Source: Lichenostomus cassidix | Lineage: Eukaryota > Chordata > Aves > Passeriformes > Meliphagidae | Assembly: GCA_008360975.2 (NCBI GenBank) | Contig: CM039182.1 | Span: forward strand, 80,569,405-80,633,404 | Reading direction: 5' to 3' | Length of the DNA stretch: 64,000 bases | Shown here: positions 33,546 to 47,599 of the stretch, piece after piece | Position numbering within the stretch: the stretch's first letter is position 1 | How the letters are laid out: each line of letters begins with the position of its first letter | Program-made: the position numbers and the translations under genes | The notes under the pieces: generated by a model | Seen by the model: only the letters and a program-made list of their open reading frames with translations | Told to the model about the DNA's origin: nothing | Database searches by the model: none

Positions 33546-36500
33546 GTGTTCAGATCAGCTCAGCGTTGCAGCCACCATGGGTTGTGTAGCAAAAGAGCCA
33601 GGAGCCCTTTTTCAGGAGGTGCTTGAGTCCTGCCTCTTGGGCTTATGCATGGAGATGTCAGGGTGAGTTTCCTGACACAGAAATTTCTTTCTGGCAGCAC
33701 TTTAAGCACTTTTTGGTTTTGGTCATGTAAATTGTGTGTGCACTGCAGAACACGATCAACTGTGGTGTAAAAATGTAAAAACAGATTAATATTTTCTACT
33801 TTGCTAAAGAGCAGGTGGTGGAAATGACACACCTAGCTATTTTGTGCCATTCAGAATTGGGCTGTTGTTATCTGGTTTGCATTAGAAGCTGTAAATGAGA
33901 CTGGTAAAAGAAGTGAGTAGAAGAAACTAGCATCAAAGCTAACTGCTTTCTCATATCTTAAGGTAGAAATTAAAAAACTGACCTTTTTTTATGCTTGCAA
34001 GCATATTTACAGCTTGACTAATATGCTTATATAAAACAGATTTTCGGCCTTGGGATACTTTGGATTGTGGAAGATAGGCTTCCAGAATAAAAACAACATG
34101 GTCAGGCATTTTAAAAAGTTTTTTTCCTAAGAATATGCCATAATTATTTCTTAGCTTCAAGTCTTTAGGATGAAAATAGAGAAAGCAGTGAGTTTAAAAA
34201 CTATTTTCTGCCTTGGCCAATGGGTTATTGTCTGCTCTTTATGTTTAGCTCTATAGAAGCAAAGATACGGAGAGAAGCTTTTTTTTTTTTTCTTCTCCCC
34301 AAAAGCTTTGAAGGGTGCTGTTCTTTGTTTCTGAGTGGGCCAGAAAAAGAGTATTGCTCAGTTTCAAGCCTTGGCTGTCATTTCTTTTAGCATGTATGGA
34401 AATATTCCCCAGCTTCCAGGAACAGACCTGTGAAATCTGTGAGATGAAGGCTGTTTTTTAACAAATGTAGTCCTGGTATTGTTTTGTGTACTTATTAAGC
34501 TACCTTTTGAATATAAGTTCTTTGTTTGCAAAGTGCAGAATATAATTTTTTGCTAAAAAATTATAAACTAATCTAGGTGCCTTTTTTTTTTTTTTTTTGC
34601 AACAAGCCATCTATGATGCTCCTATTTATTTATTTTTATATTAAATACCATCTGTGGGTTTTATTATAATACTGTAATTTTAGCAATTAGCACTACACTG
34701 CTAAAGCTGTACCACATATGTTAATAATTTCTTTACTAGTTGGCATTGATCTTTTGTTCCATGCTGTTAGTTCTGAAATCTGGAACTCTGTTGCTTACCT
34801 CTAAATTACTGAGTCCTTGAGCCATGAAATATGTTTCAGGTTGTTTTGACATTATGTAGATTAAGCTTCGAATATTTTAAAACCCACCATGCTGTGTGTG
34901 TTGATTTATTTATTATTTAAATACAATACAGCTTAACTGAGGTATTGCAATTTGTTCAAATGGAGAAAACATTTGCAGTGCCTCTTGCACTGTCTTTCTG
35001 GGAGTTACTGCTCCTTGAACAGTTGCTGTGGGTTCATTCATGGTAATCCCTATGCAAGTAACTTCTGGATGAATTGGTGTGTTTTGTAATCAGAGTTCTT
35101 TGTTTGGTGGATCTACCTGAGGGAGAGGGTATTTGGCTCTTTGAACAGGAGGATGTCTCATTAATTATCCACCAGTGGATTCCTCTGACCAAGGAAGAAG
35201 TGATACTGAATACAGAGAGGGATTTGCCATCATCTCTGTTCTGCTCTGACTTGACTATAAAGTCAATTGAAGATAATTCTATTAGTGTAATTCCATCCCT
35301 CTTGCACATTTGAACTGGTGAGAAAAAGTAGAGAAAGATGAGGCTGCAGGAAGGTATCTGATTTCCTCATTCCCAGTCCTGTAACATTGAGATGATGGCT
35401 AGTTAAGGGCATTCCCAGAACTACTGTTTCCAGGTTGTTTGACTTGGCTGCATTGAATGCATCCTGGTATTAAAAAAAGAAAACAAAACCAAACAGCTTT
35501 GTGTGATCAGGAGCACAGAGGTGCTACTTCTTCCTTGGTGTCCTGTCATCCCTGTCGTTATCACGTTCTGAATGTGCCCACACAACACTTGAAGGCAGAA
35601 GGAAGCTTGTTCTGTTTGTGGTTCCAGCTGGCTGGCAGGGAGCCAGCTCCCATCTGAAGGGACTGCAACTTTTCAGTTCAATGCAGTGTCAGACTTAACA
35701 CAATTCTGCTGTGTGTACAAGTCTTATTTTTCCCCCTGGGTTTGTCAGGCAGCTTGGAGCTCGTGAGGTATGACCTTTTCTGCAATAGATGACATAACTG
35801 TACTCTTTATCACATATGCCTTTTTTTTTTCTTTGGCAAGCAATGAATTGAGATTCTTCTTAAAAACTTCAAGGCTCTTCACTTTTTCTGCACTACCTAC
35901 ATGCCCAAACCCATTTTCTGTTTGGAACCTTTAACAACAATTAATGGTTTTGGCTTTTTTGTATACAGCTGCTCTGTTACTGCAGCATTTAAAAAATGGG
36001 GCATGGAAGAAGACCCAAGTAAAAATTTTGCAATATAGAAAATTTGTAGACAACTTTAAAATTGGAAAATCTAACCCACAGATTTTATATGTGTGTCGTG
36101 ACAGTTTAATTCACATTCCGTTTGCAAGCTAGGCACCCAGAAAACAAGGGAGGTGCCTGTGGGAAGTTATGTATGTGACTTGTTAGTCATAGAGGAGTGA
36201 AGGGGTAGTTCTGCCCCCAAACTTTGGCTGGAAGCCTCAACTCCATTGCTCTCTCTAACCCTCAGTGTTACTTAAGTGAGAACCTACCTGTAGATGGCCT
36301 CTCCCTCCTCCAGGCTCTCCAGCCATAAAGAAGTGTGTAATACGAGTGCAGGACTGGACATAAGAGATATTGGAAAAGGACAGGGCAGCATCCACCGTCT
36401 GGAGAGTGAAACTGTGAAACTTAAGCAGCTTCCAGGACTGGTTGATGAGCCTGTGTACATAATGCAACAAAGTGTCAGACCAGTGGTAGCTGAGAAACAG

Positions 36501-36622
36501 GGAGTGGAAGCAGGAATTTGAAGTACCTGTGGTTAGCTTGGGCTCTGCAAGGGCCATTGTTCAAACATGATTTTCTGCTCTACATGAAAATTTTGGGTCT
36601 GTGGATTAGCTGTATTTATTAG
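33546..36622. other. Presumed intronic stretch
   Basis: AT-rich, with a T17 run at 34582-34598 and other T tracts at 34279 and 35820. No supported exon or RNA gene. Confidence 0.4.
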
Positions 36623-36653
36623 AAAGGAATTAGGCAGGCCACCTAATTCCTTT
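36623..36653. repeat. Perfect 12-base inverted repeat with 7-base loop
   Basis: AAAGGAATTAGG (36623-36634) and CCTAATTCCTTT (36642-36653) are exact reverse complements around CAGGCCA. Each arm contains a TAAT-like homeodomain core. The stem is too short for a typical microRNA precursor. Confidence 0.92.
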
Positions 36654-39582
36654 GACCCTACAACTGGAATAGCAAATGAAGCCAAAGTAACATTTTGTTT
36701 ACTTTTTTTATTAGCAGTCCCTAAGGGAGTAATGATATTCTTGAGAATACAAACAGAATTCATTTTTATCAGCAACACTAATTTTATGCTAGTTCCAGAA
36801 GCTTGGAAGTGATCTCTATCAGAAACTGGAGGCTGATCCTTTTGAAAGAAGGTATGATAAAGTTATGAGGGTGCAGACATTAATCAGATCTGCTTGCTGT
36901 CAAGCAGGTTTGTGTTCCCTGGATTATCTGAAACCTTGGCCACTGCTTTGTCTCTTAGCAAAGCTAGCTATGCTTTTACAACTATAGAAGAGAGAAATCA
37001 CTCTTTTCTCAAGGTTTGTCTAGATAGCTCTGGTTATTTCTACACATCTGGTAGCTGGGGCTGAAAATAATTCATGAATTGGCAGTGTTCTCCGTAGCAA
37101 GGAAATATGATCCCAGTTGTAAGAACAAAGTGTGACCTGCTCCTTTTTAGCACCAGACCTATATTTCAGCATTTGTAGAAATCTGTTTGAAGGGCTTGGC
37201 CTGGACATCCATTAAAATGCATTTTTTTAACACTTGCTCCAAAACCTGATAACAGTTTCTTTTTTTAAATGTGCAAGGCTGTGATTTATAGCCCCTGCTC
37301 TCCAGCTCTGGGTGGCTCTGTCAAGACTTCAGCATGTGGGTGGCTTGGCAGGTGTGAAAGCAATGCCTGCACTGTGTCTTTTGATTCCACAACAGTTTCT
37401 TGTCTACCAAAGATGGTGTTGACCATGAGTTTCATTATCTAAAAGGGTTTTCTTGTGTGTGTATTGCTATAATTTTAACACTTTTAACTTTGGATTCTGA
37501 AAGGTGTGGTGTTGTTACTTATTTTAAAGAAATCTTCACTTGAGATGAGAGGTTGCTATTTATTCATTCTTTTAATTGGTTACCTATTTTTAGTTTCTCT
37601 TTTGTTGTTGTGGTTGGAGAAATTGAGCTTGTGCGTTTGCAGGATCAGCGTCTTGCTTGTCTTTGGTTCCTCACTGTGTGCGTAAGAACTCAGGGGACTT
37701 GCAGATTTAGCAGTTTGCTTAGTTGGAAGATCTGATGTTAACCATGAGAGTTATTTTTATATATATATAAAACTTCTGTCTGCTCTTCACATTAAGGAAG
37801 AAGATAAGCTATGGATTTTGGTCCTTTGGTTTCATTTGGGGCTGGATTAGAGGACAAGGAAATCAAAGATTATCTTTTTCTTCACTACTGTTTTTCTCTC
37901 ATTCATCTTTGTGATTATTTGTTTCAAACCTATGTGTGTAGCAGTCTCAAGATCAAATTTTCAGTGATCTTTACTGCTGTTTTATGACTGAAGTTTAAAT
38001 TTTTTTGATTCAAACTTTAAAAGTTTTTGTGAGTGAAGGAGTTATTAATCATATAGTTCAGAATTTGATATTATTTGGTTTTGTCGATTGACTGTAATGA
38101 ATGTTGTCATCTCTTGCAGAATTTAGTATGTCTCTTTTGATATGGAATTATGGATTATGGAATGCATTTTATGGGTGGAGAAGAGGAAGCCACAGGGAAG
38201 TGCATTCTTTTCTGCCACATATTAAGAGGACCTCATTGCCCAGACACAGGGCTCTGTTACGATTCTTCATCTACCATTTTTAATAACTGCACGGCTACCA
38301 CCTCAGTTTGATTTGGAAGACTTCACCAGAAGTTGGCAGTTACAGGAGGGATGCTCCTTCCTGTCTGTCTGCCGAGGGCTTGTCCTCACATGTACGTTTG
38401 CCAGGTTTGATGCTGGATTGGAAAGGGCCTTTCTACTGCAGCCTGGGTTTGCTCTGTCTGTCTATGACTTTTCAAATTTGTATTTGCTTTCCAAAGTACC
38501 CAGTCACTGCCAGATTCTGATCAAAAATCAATCTGAATTCCTGTTCAAGACACGTAGATAATGTTTATGCAGTCTCTAATTTTCTCTCTAAACTTTACAA
38601 GAAACTTAAAAATGTAGAAATTTCTGATGATGAGGATATTATTATTATTATTATTCCTTGGTGGTATGTTGTACAAAATTTTAAGTACTGCAAAGAGTAA
38701 AGGACAATACAGTTGTGACAGAAAATGCATGGGATATTATCAGACAAAATATATGCAGCTGATGATTATGTGACTGCTAAATGTAAACAAAGGAAAATGT
38801 GACAAGAAAGAATAAGTAAATAAGGATCATTTTATAAAGCACTGACAAGAACCTAACTTATCAGGATGGAAAATCATACGTAGTTTTAGAGAATGTTTCA
38901 AGGAGGTTTTTGGAGTATCTGCAGAATGAACATAAATATGTAATCTGTGCCAGAGGAATGTTTTCCCAGTGCCAGGTAATTTTTTTGTTGTCCTGACCGA
39001 TTTTTTTTTTTAATACTTCTAATCTAGATGAGATTAAAAAAAGCCACAAAACCCTCCTGACTGCATTGTTTTCAATATGTTTTTTTCTGACTCTGTCTAT
39101 TGACATCCCTGTCATATCTTGGTTTTGAAACTGATGTTTTCTAGTCATGTCATTGAACTAACTAATATATTTAGGCTCACTGCAAGTCAGGGTCAAAGGA
39201 GAAGTAAACAGGAGGTCAGTTTTCCAATGTTACAGGTGACTCCTATACTTGTGAAACTGTTATTTTTCCTCACTTCTCTGTGTCTCTTCACTCTGCAATA
39301 AAGTGTATAAATCTCACCTTTATTACATCTTCCTTTTCTTCTTTTTTAATTCAGCACGTCTGCTGTGAGCATCAGGAGAATGGCATCATGTGGGTTTGTG
39401 TGAAAAATGTGTGATATGGATCATTATCAGTGATGAAATCTTTTGTTCAGGCCACCCTTACATGAGTTATTGGAGGATATTATAAGGAAATAATTTACCT
39501 TTCTGTGAATCAGCTTTGGGACAGACCAGAACATGGCCACTGAATATCAGGATTGTTGGTTAAGCAGGAGTGGAGGTTGGAA
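36654..39582. other. Presumed intronic stretch
   Basis: AT-rich with an (ATT)6 microsatellite at 38638-38655. No supported exon, RNA gene or transposon. Confidence 0.4.
38638..38655 (+). repeat. (ATT)6 microsatellite
   Basis: Six perfect copies of ATT. Confidence 0.9.
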
Positions 39583-39925
39583 ATCATTATAGAGTCATAA
39601 ATGGTAGAGTGAAAAGGAACCTTTAAAGTTCATCTAGTCCAATCCCAGTGCTGTAGACAGAAACATATTCCAATAGACCAGGTTGTTCAAACCCATCCGG
39701 CTTGACCTCGATAACTTCCAGTGATGGAGCAACCAGAGCTTCTCTGGGCAACCTGTCCTAGTGTTTCACTGCACTCATAACAACAAATTTGTTCCTTATG
39801 TCCTGTCTAAATATTTCAATTTAAAACGACTGCTTTCTGCCCTGTTACTGCAGATCTTGGTAAGAAGTCTCTCTCTGTCTGTACTATATCCCTCTTTATA
39901 TATTGAAAGGCAAAAATGTTGGTTT
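39583..39925 (-). mobile_element. CR1 LINE 3' fragment
   Basis: Read as reverse complement this is a CR1 3' region. The plus strand shows ATCATTATAGAGTCATAAATGG (tail), AAGTTCATCTAGTCCAATCCC, GCAACCTGTCCTAGTGTTTCACTGC, GTTCCTTATGTC and GTAAGAAGTCTCTCTCTGTC, ending near TTGAAAGGC. These are the ordered blocks of the ORF2 C-terminus and 3' UTR. Frame disruption shows it is inactive. Confidence 0.92.
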
Positions 39926-42900
39926 CCAGTGCAGCTTCTGTATGGTTTTTGCTGTCTGGGTTACTGATTATTGTTTTGTTTATTGTCAACACAGCCCTGT
40001 AAGTATATTATATCTCTACTTGTCCCTACTGTTGTATTGTTTCTGCTCCCCTAACCATCCTGTCTTGCCTCTGGAGGCATCCTGTGTGTGTCTGCTCTCT
40101 GCTGTTCAGTCCTGACCTGGCCTCTTGAAGTCTTGCTGTCCTGTCTCCTCACAGTCCTTCCTTCCCTTCTGTTCCAGCTATTCCTTAATTCATTACCCTT
40201 GATAATCTCTTATTCTTTTTTTTCTTTCAGTAATGCAGTGTACTTAAGTTGTTTTTTCACAGGCCAACCTTTGTATTTCTTTTCTGTTTTAACTTCTGCT
40301 TTCTTGTCAAAGTTTTTTTCCTCCTCCTTCCCTTCCTTTTATCTCAGGTCTAATGGACTAGCAGACCCTGATTATTATTGTTCCCTCCCTCTCTAGTGCT
40401 TTCCTTCCGGAACTTTGTGGGGCTGCAATGGTCTCTTTAACCAGCCAATATAATCTGATTTTCAGGTCAAATGAACTCATCTTGTGGGGATAGGTAGTTC
40501 TCTGCTCATGCCATTATTTTTTTCAATAGATTTCATTCCCTTTACATAGCTTCCCATCCATCTTCTTTTCTTGCTTTTTCCCCAAGCACCTTCTTTCTCT
40601 CTTCGGGTGTCTCAGGAGAGAGTCACTGCTAATGCAGGAGAGCCCCTGCCTCCCATTCTCAGTCCTTTTGTGTTTTCATCCTCAGTGCAGCTGGATCTAC
40701 AGGCTGACTTCAGCGGTTATGGCCTGAGGGAGTGTGCTCTGCAACGTCCACATGTCAGCGAGCTGGCCAACTGTTGCTGTTGAAATATGTGATTTATAAT
40801 AGATATATTTGTCTCATAGCATTTGACTTCAGCCTAAAGAGAGAGCTAAGTGGAGAAAGCATAGACCTTAGCTGAAATACAATGTGCAGCTGTTCTCCAA
40901 ATATACTGTGTTTATGATCCAGGATAATTCAGCTAAAACGATCTGGAAACCTTCAGAGATAAACTGTGTCATTTAATGGTTATACTTCTTATTTTCTGAG
41001 GCGGTAGTAAGCTTGCACTCTTTCACTTTTTGATAGGTGAACCAGCTGGACCTCAGAGTCTTGGAAGGGCTGGTTTGTAAGAACAAAAGGTCTCAGTTAA
41101 TTTGGAGAGGCTATATTTGTTCCAAGAGCTGGGCCATACACCTGGTGGATGACAACTTTTCCAAAGGAGCCAGAGTATGGCTGGAAAACACTTCGTTCCA
41201 CCCTTTGGAGTAATAGTTGTACTGACAGGGGAAAAAAAAATCAGCATGATAGATACCACTCAAGATCACTCTGGACATTTTTGTTTTCACCAGCATATGA
41301 TGAGGGATCAACTCATAGAGCAAGGACTGGAATGTGGCCAGGACCATGGAGATGGCTAGACAAGTTACTTATGTGCCTGAGATGCTTGGCCTGAGCCTGA
41401 TGTTGATTTTTTTTTCTCTCTGTAACCCCTACAGTGTGGAACTGACTTGCTTCTTATTAACAGAACACTGTAACAGCAGTATGTAAAGAAGGTAAATCAC
41501 ATTTGTGCTCCCAGCCCTTAACACACATATTCAATACAAAATGCCAAAATACGTGACTAATAAATGGTGCAGAATTTCTGTGAAGGATGTCAATAGGTTT
41601 TCTGTGTTCTCATTTCCGCTTAAAAGTTATTTCTAATACTCCAAACAGAAAGCTCTGTACATGGCAATAAGCTTTCTGTGCTTTTACTAGAGAACTGCAG
41701 GATAATATCTGTTTGTTAACTTTCTGTCATCTTCAATCAGAAGTGCTGAATTTTAACCCTAGAACTCTTTGACTGATGTGGAAGATTATGATCTCTGGCC
41801 TGTGCTCCAGAACAGAGGGAAATTGAAATGGCAGACTTGTAAAAATATTGTGTCAGTCAATATTTGTCTTTACACAAACATACTGAGGTTGGAAAGTGTT
41901 GTAGGTGTTCAGCTCTAGGAGGTGTCTAGTAATTATGTGGCAGTACAGTTTGCTTTTCCTTCTCCAGCTTGACTCAAGATGCTGCCTAACAATATTTTCT
42001 GTATACTTGCTGCCACTAGAAGGGCAATCCTGGTCCTGGTTGTGTGCTCGGTCTTCCTCTATTGAAGGTGAACTGATTCACCCCAAAATGAGAACACATT
42101 TCTGTTGCTCAGAGGAGTGAACTGGCTTGCATAGCATCACAGTGAGCTCTGAGGAGTGGACAAAGAAGGGTGAAGGTGGAGTGGATCCATCTGCTCTGTG
42201 AGCAGTATGCTCTTCATTTATCTTAGTCTCCTTGGTTGACCCAGCAAATGCCACTTGGTTGGCATAGCAAATTCAGGTGGAATTCAGAGCAGCAATAGGA
42301 AGATGCTTGGTGCCCCATCCTTCCCCTTTTGCCAGAGGCAAGGAGTGTTTCAGAAAATAGTGTGAATAGTCTTCACAACAGTACAGTGTGAGCAAGACCC
42401 TGTATTTGCCATGACCTTGGTCCAGGCAGTGATTGAACTGTTCAGCTGCAAGTTCCTTGAACTGTTCAGTGTGTGCTTCCCACAAGAGGCTGCAGTTCAA
42501 GTGGGTGAAAACAGAACCTGATGGCGTGAGGTGTCAGAAGTCCTGATAGTGGGCAGGGCCATCCCACCAGCTCCAGCAGCTCTGCTGTGCACAGCTCAGA
42601 CAGAAAGAGTTGAGCATTAGGGGAAGGGAGGGGGAAGTAAGGAGAGGAAAGAATAGAGAGAAACATACCAGGGGAAGAAGTAAAAACAAATGGTGAAAAA
42701 GAGAAATGGACTACAAGAACCCTTTGCATGTGTTTTGTGTTGCAGTAAGATTTTACAATGACAATGTGGTAAAAAAATTATAAGAAGAGTTAATTGCTCT
42801 GATTCCCAAAGCTCTCTTCTGTTTGCCCAGCACTGCAGTGCCTGAAGGATTCTCCTTCATATTTCACTGAAAATGCTTTGGAGGGTCAACTGTAGATTTG

Positions 42901-43193
42901 GCTTTTGGTGGTAGGGAGGGTCACACTATCTGTGGGACAGCTGGCAGGAGCACCCCATACTGTTGCTCCTCCAGCCCTGTCTTAGGTAGGATACAATATG
43001 AGACTTTGCCTGACCTTGTTGCTTGCTTGTTCTGTGGGCCACCGTGGGATCTGGGCATTTGGGATCTCTCTTCTTTCTCCTTCTGGGGTTGGTTTGTTCA
43101 TACACTGACTGCAGCAGGGAGCAAGGAGAAGGTGCATGTTTTTAAACATGGTAGAATAGGATGTGAGGTGAGAGGATTTGTTATGTACCAGTC
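39926..43193. other. Presumed intronic stretch, pyrimidine-rich at first
   Basis: About 39990-40790 is unusually C/T-rich on the plus strand (many CCT, TCT and TTT blocks), which opens several long frames by chance. The remainder is ordinary. No supported exon. Confidence 0.4.
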
Positions 43194-43550
43194 TGTTGGA
43201 AAACGCAGTTTTCCAGCAAAACTCATGCTAACTGAGCAAGCCTGAGCAAGGCTTCAGCATGGTCAGGCCTCAGTAAAATTCCAACAAGCTACAGTGGTTT
43301 GTTTGCCTGAGAATGTTCTGTGGGAAGAATGCCATGAGAAAGATTAGGAGTCAGAAGTGTTATGAGAAAAGAATAAGGGAGTTAACAGGAGGATCCCTGA
43401 ATGTTTGAGAACAGACTGCAGGTGTGTGGATCTATAATTAGAAGCATCTGTAACAGTATATAAGTCTCTCGTTTGGTGAAATAAAATGGAGCTTACTTTA
43501 TATCTCATATTGAGACTGCCGTGAGTTCCCTCTCGTCATTTCTCTTTACC
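43194..43550 (+). mobile_element. Probable solo LTR of an endogenous retrovirus
   Basis: The block starts TGTTGGAAAAC and contains an AGTATATAAG TATA-type promoter near 43457, followed 20-30 bases later by a GAAATAAAATGG poly(A) signal, then a U5-like GAGACTGCCGTGAG segment. That order matches an LTR's U3-R-U5 structure in plus orientation. An exact 10-base direct repeat TACCAGTCTG occurs at 43186-43195 and 43547-43556, consistent with flanking duplication around the insertion, though exact ends are uncertain and a TG...CA pair is not clear. No gag, pol or env remnant adjoins it, so it would be a solo LTR left by recombination. Confidence 0.6.
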
Positions 43551-46500
43551 AGTCTGACCTGAACAAAGATTTAAGGTCCAGCAGTTGACTTTGGGCAGAA
43601 CCATTTTCATGGAAGTCTTCTGAGAGGGTTTGCATCTACATTACTGTTGTAGTCCCTGGCTGCTTAGCTGAAGCAAACCCCTTACTATGGTTTTAACTAA
43701 AGTTTTTAATCACAGACCTTGAATCACAGACACTGAATTTCTCACCAATAAAACTAAACAAAAAGTTGCTCTCTATCTACTAATGGATGTTCACACCATG
43801 AGACCAGACTAGAAATAGAGTGAAATTATGGACATTGTGTTTTTATTGTAGGAAAAAAAATTATACAGGAAAATAATCTTTTATATATTTCTTCTTCACT
43901 AATTTTCACTGGCTTGATGTCTCTCTCATTTCAAGGGTATGTGGCTGCAGTTACAGATGGTGAAACTTAGCCTGGGGAGCAGCCTGTGGAAGAATAGCTG
44001 GTGGTAGAGGAGGTCCATTTCTGTGTGAAGTGCTGATTCCAAGTGGATCCACAGGGACTGGCAGGTTTCCACAGCCTGAGCTGGGTGCTACATGCTACCT
44101 GTGCCAGACAGCGAGAGTGTCGCCATGTTAATGTGTGCTTGTACCAGCATTATACTTTTGACTTTGTTATTTATAATTTGACTGAATTGCTAAAATTATT
44201 ACTCACTCTTAGTCCAATAGCTGTTGCACCAGATGGAAAAAGTGACCGTGCTATGACTTTGCTTTACCTTGTTTAAGAGTTCTCAGCATCCAACTGTGTC
44301 TGCAAAAAAATGTAATCCACTTACTACTGAGCACTTCTGGAGGTTTGACTGCTTTATTGAGGTACTTGGATAAGAATAAAGTTTCAAAAAATCTAATCAG
44401 ATTTTTTTAATCTGCATGTACTATGTCATCTGAACTTGCAGTACAGCTAAGCCTGATCTGTAAATGCATTATGGGAACTCACGTCGGCTATTCTGAGTGA
44501 ACACACACTCACAAGATCTGGCCTTAATTTCATTAACATATGAAAACAGAAGAAATTTTTTCCCTGGTGTGTAAATGGATGAATAGCAAAAAAATTAATT
44601 TTATTCTAGTGCCTGGGAATATTCATTGGTACTATTTAATCAGCTTGTGGAGATACAGTGTTGGTGGCATCTATGAGAGCACACAAAACTAGGTAAAAAT
44701 GTTGGAACAAATTATAGTTATGTTCCGATGGCAATAAAATTGCAAGTGGTACCGATGGTGCTTTCATATAAGGTGCTACTTGTGTATTGATTAATTTGAG
44801 ACTCATGCCAACCTATAGCTGATTTTAGGTCCATTTTTTCATAGATTGGTGTGTGCATGTGTGGCATTTGTGCACTCCAAAATCTTCTAATGTAAATGGG
44901 TTCAAGGTGTGACTGAATTCTCTGCCAAATGTTGGTGGTGTCTTTAAATGGAACCAGGCTGTGTCCCACTTTATGTGTTGTTTTTACTGAAAACCGGGCA
45001 GAAGAAATTACAATGCTCTTAGTTTACTCTGAGACTGTGATTCACTTTTCAGACTGTTTTCAGAGCTGCTTTGAAACAGTTTCCACAACAGTATTTAAAG
45101 GTAAAATTGATTAAGCTTTCTATTAAAAAAGTCTAGCAAATTTCTCTGCTTAACTGAATAAAATCCAAGCAGGTATGCATTTGAACCAGTAAATTATTAT
45201 ATTAAATTTTTATGTCTGTGCTGAGTCTGTCTGAAGGGCAGACATGGGAACAGAATATTGTCACTAAGCTCTGCCTTCAGGGACCACAGTTGCACATTTT
45301 GGAGCTGTTTTCCAGGCCACCATTGCAATCAATATTTACTGTAATCACAAATGAAATGAGGGAGTCCTAAAGTGGTGGGTGCATTTAATAAGATGTTATA
45401 ATAACATAGCAATGAATTGAGGATTAATCGAAACTTCTTAAACTGGTGCTGAATTGATTTAGTGATTTGCGTTTGGCTTAGTACTTCATGACTGTTGACA
45501 ATAATTTATTAAAAAAATTGCATTGCAATTTCCTCTTAATTGCACATGGTATGCTTCAGGGTGGCAGGGAAGATATTAAAATATGAGTAACAGATGTGAT
45601 GTTTGCTAATGGAGCATCACATCCTGTGTATTTTCCTCATCCTGTTATTTATTTATATTTTAGAAAGAGAAAATCCACTTCTTCCTATGAAATATCTGTT
45701 TTTTTGGTTTTTTTTCCCCAGGGGGCTGAAATAGTCATCTTTTCTCATAAATCAGTAAGTGGAGAACAGCCAAGTGTAGTGGTTATGTACCATAACATTA
45801 TTATTACTGTAGGGTTATTAAGTCTCAATTTGGCCTTCAGAATTTTAGATGTGCACCACTGTTTGGGATCTGAGCTAAAGATGCCTGGAGATAATGAAAA
45901 CTTTTGCATTCATGCCTGTAAACTTTCTAAGAAATCCTTTATAGCTATATTCTGCCAGGTGTGTTCTGTTCCAGGTAAACTTGCTCTTACATTTACCAGC
46001 TATGATATGTGCAGATATGTTGTGTGTCCTGAGTTCTTATGCTGCTGCTGACACTCCTGCTCTTCCTTCTCCGTGCAGACACTCTCTCTTTTGTGCCATG
46101 GGATGATGCAGCACCTGAAGGAAGCCAGAGTTCTTGGGGTTTCCTTAAAAGCAGATACAGTTTTGGAGATCTTGTGATGGGAAGCTACTAACCATGTTTC
46201 CCAGCCACTTCTCTCACAGCCTCTTGTCCATTCTCTTGAGAAGAGCGGTGTCTTGGTTAAAGACTTGAAAGAAATTGTTACTTTAACCAACCAACTCATT
46301 GTTACTTCAACTTGGATTAGATTTCTTCTAAGATAAATCACATGTCTATGCCTAGAAGTATGACAAACTTGAGATTTTTAAAGGTTTTTTCTCCCTCCTT
46401 ATTTAAGTAAAAGGATAAAAAAAAAAACAAACCCAACACGTCTCCCAGCCAACCATTAGAAATTATTGGTTATTGCCAGTAACTGTTGTCTCTGCATTTT

Positions 46501-47599
46501 CTTCTTTGCTCACCTGTCAGAAAGCCTGAAAGACAACTGTTTAATAAAACTTTGATAAGAGAGAAAATTACTTGGCTGAAAGCATAGGAACTTTAAGCCA
46601 TTTTGGTTTTGCTTTCCTGTTAGTTTTCTCTGTATGTCTATTGAGAAGTAAAATGTCCTCTTAAGCCACAGAGCTAGTCTTGTTGTGATGAAATAATATC
46701 CTTTAAAGTCTTTTTCGTCCTCTAATGTAGCATTTGTCTTTACTACTTCTGTTGATACTTAGAACTATACCCCGGTGTCTTCAGTTGGTGAGAACCAGGT
46801 GTTCTTATTTTGTGAAAAGTAATCTCGGTCGGTTGCAGATCAGCTTCATGGTCCATGTAATGTCTTGCTAAGAACACATATTTTAAATATTTTTAATAGT
46901 TTCAGTTAGCTATTCCTGTGTGTTTCCATGGAGACAAAATGGAACTTTTGGAATAGTCTTTTTCATGAAGAAATGCTGCAAAGTTTTGTGCTCTCTTTTG
47001 TTAATAACTTAACTCCTATTAATTTCTAAGACATCATACTAGTTTCTGGTTTATTTCCTTGCAAGTTGTACCGTTCAAACTATCATAACACAGCCAATTT
47101 CTTTACCATACCTTAATGCTCTCTTTTGACTCCACACAATACATGTTGCATGAAATAAGGGTACTAGAAAAATGGCTTTAGGCAATAGATGTTGGGGAAA
47201 CTTTCACCAAAAAATAGTTGCTACCTCTGCAAATGAAAAGTAACAAGGTGCTGCTTTTCCATTGCAGTGATCATCCACATAATCCTACATGAGCAGGATA
47301 GAAACACTCTGTGCTGAGACTAATATGCTGTCTCAAAATAGTAATTGTTTGATGGGAATCATCACAAATGATAGGACAGATTGATGTTTAGTATCACCTT
47401 TATCTACTTGCATGACCTCACTTTTGCCTAGGAGTGACGCAGTTGTGCAGAACAGTGGAAAGGTGTGCTGTGTTACCAACAGATTTTTGCTCAGAAAAGC
47501 CCTGAGGGCATTAAAATGGCATCTAAACTCTGGTCTTCTGTGGTTTGCATTACAGCTTTGCTGTGTTGGTACAGAGTGTAACAGAGAGTATAACATCCC
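43551..47599. other. Presumed intronic stretch
   Basis: AT-rich without a supported exon. The 151-codon frame at 45596-46051 shows no domain, no matched splice sites and no coding bias by eye. Confidence 0.4.

Noticed and set aside
45596..46051. 151-codon plus-strand open frame
   Set aside because: Random-looking hydrophobic and cysteine content, no domain, and no splice sites matching its ends.
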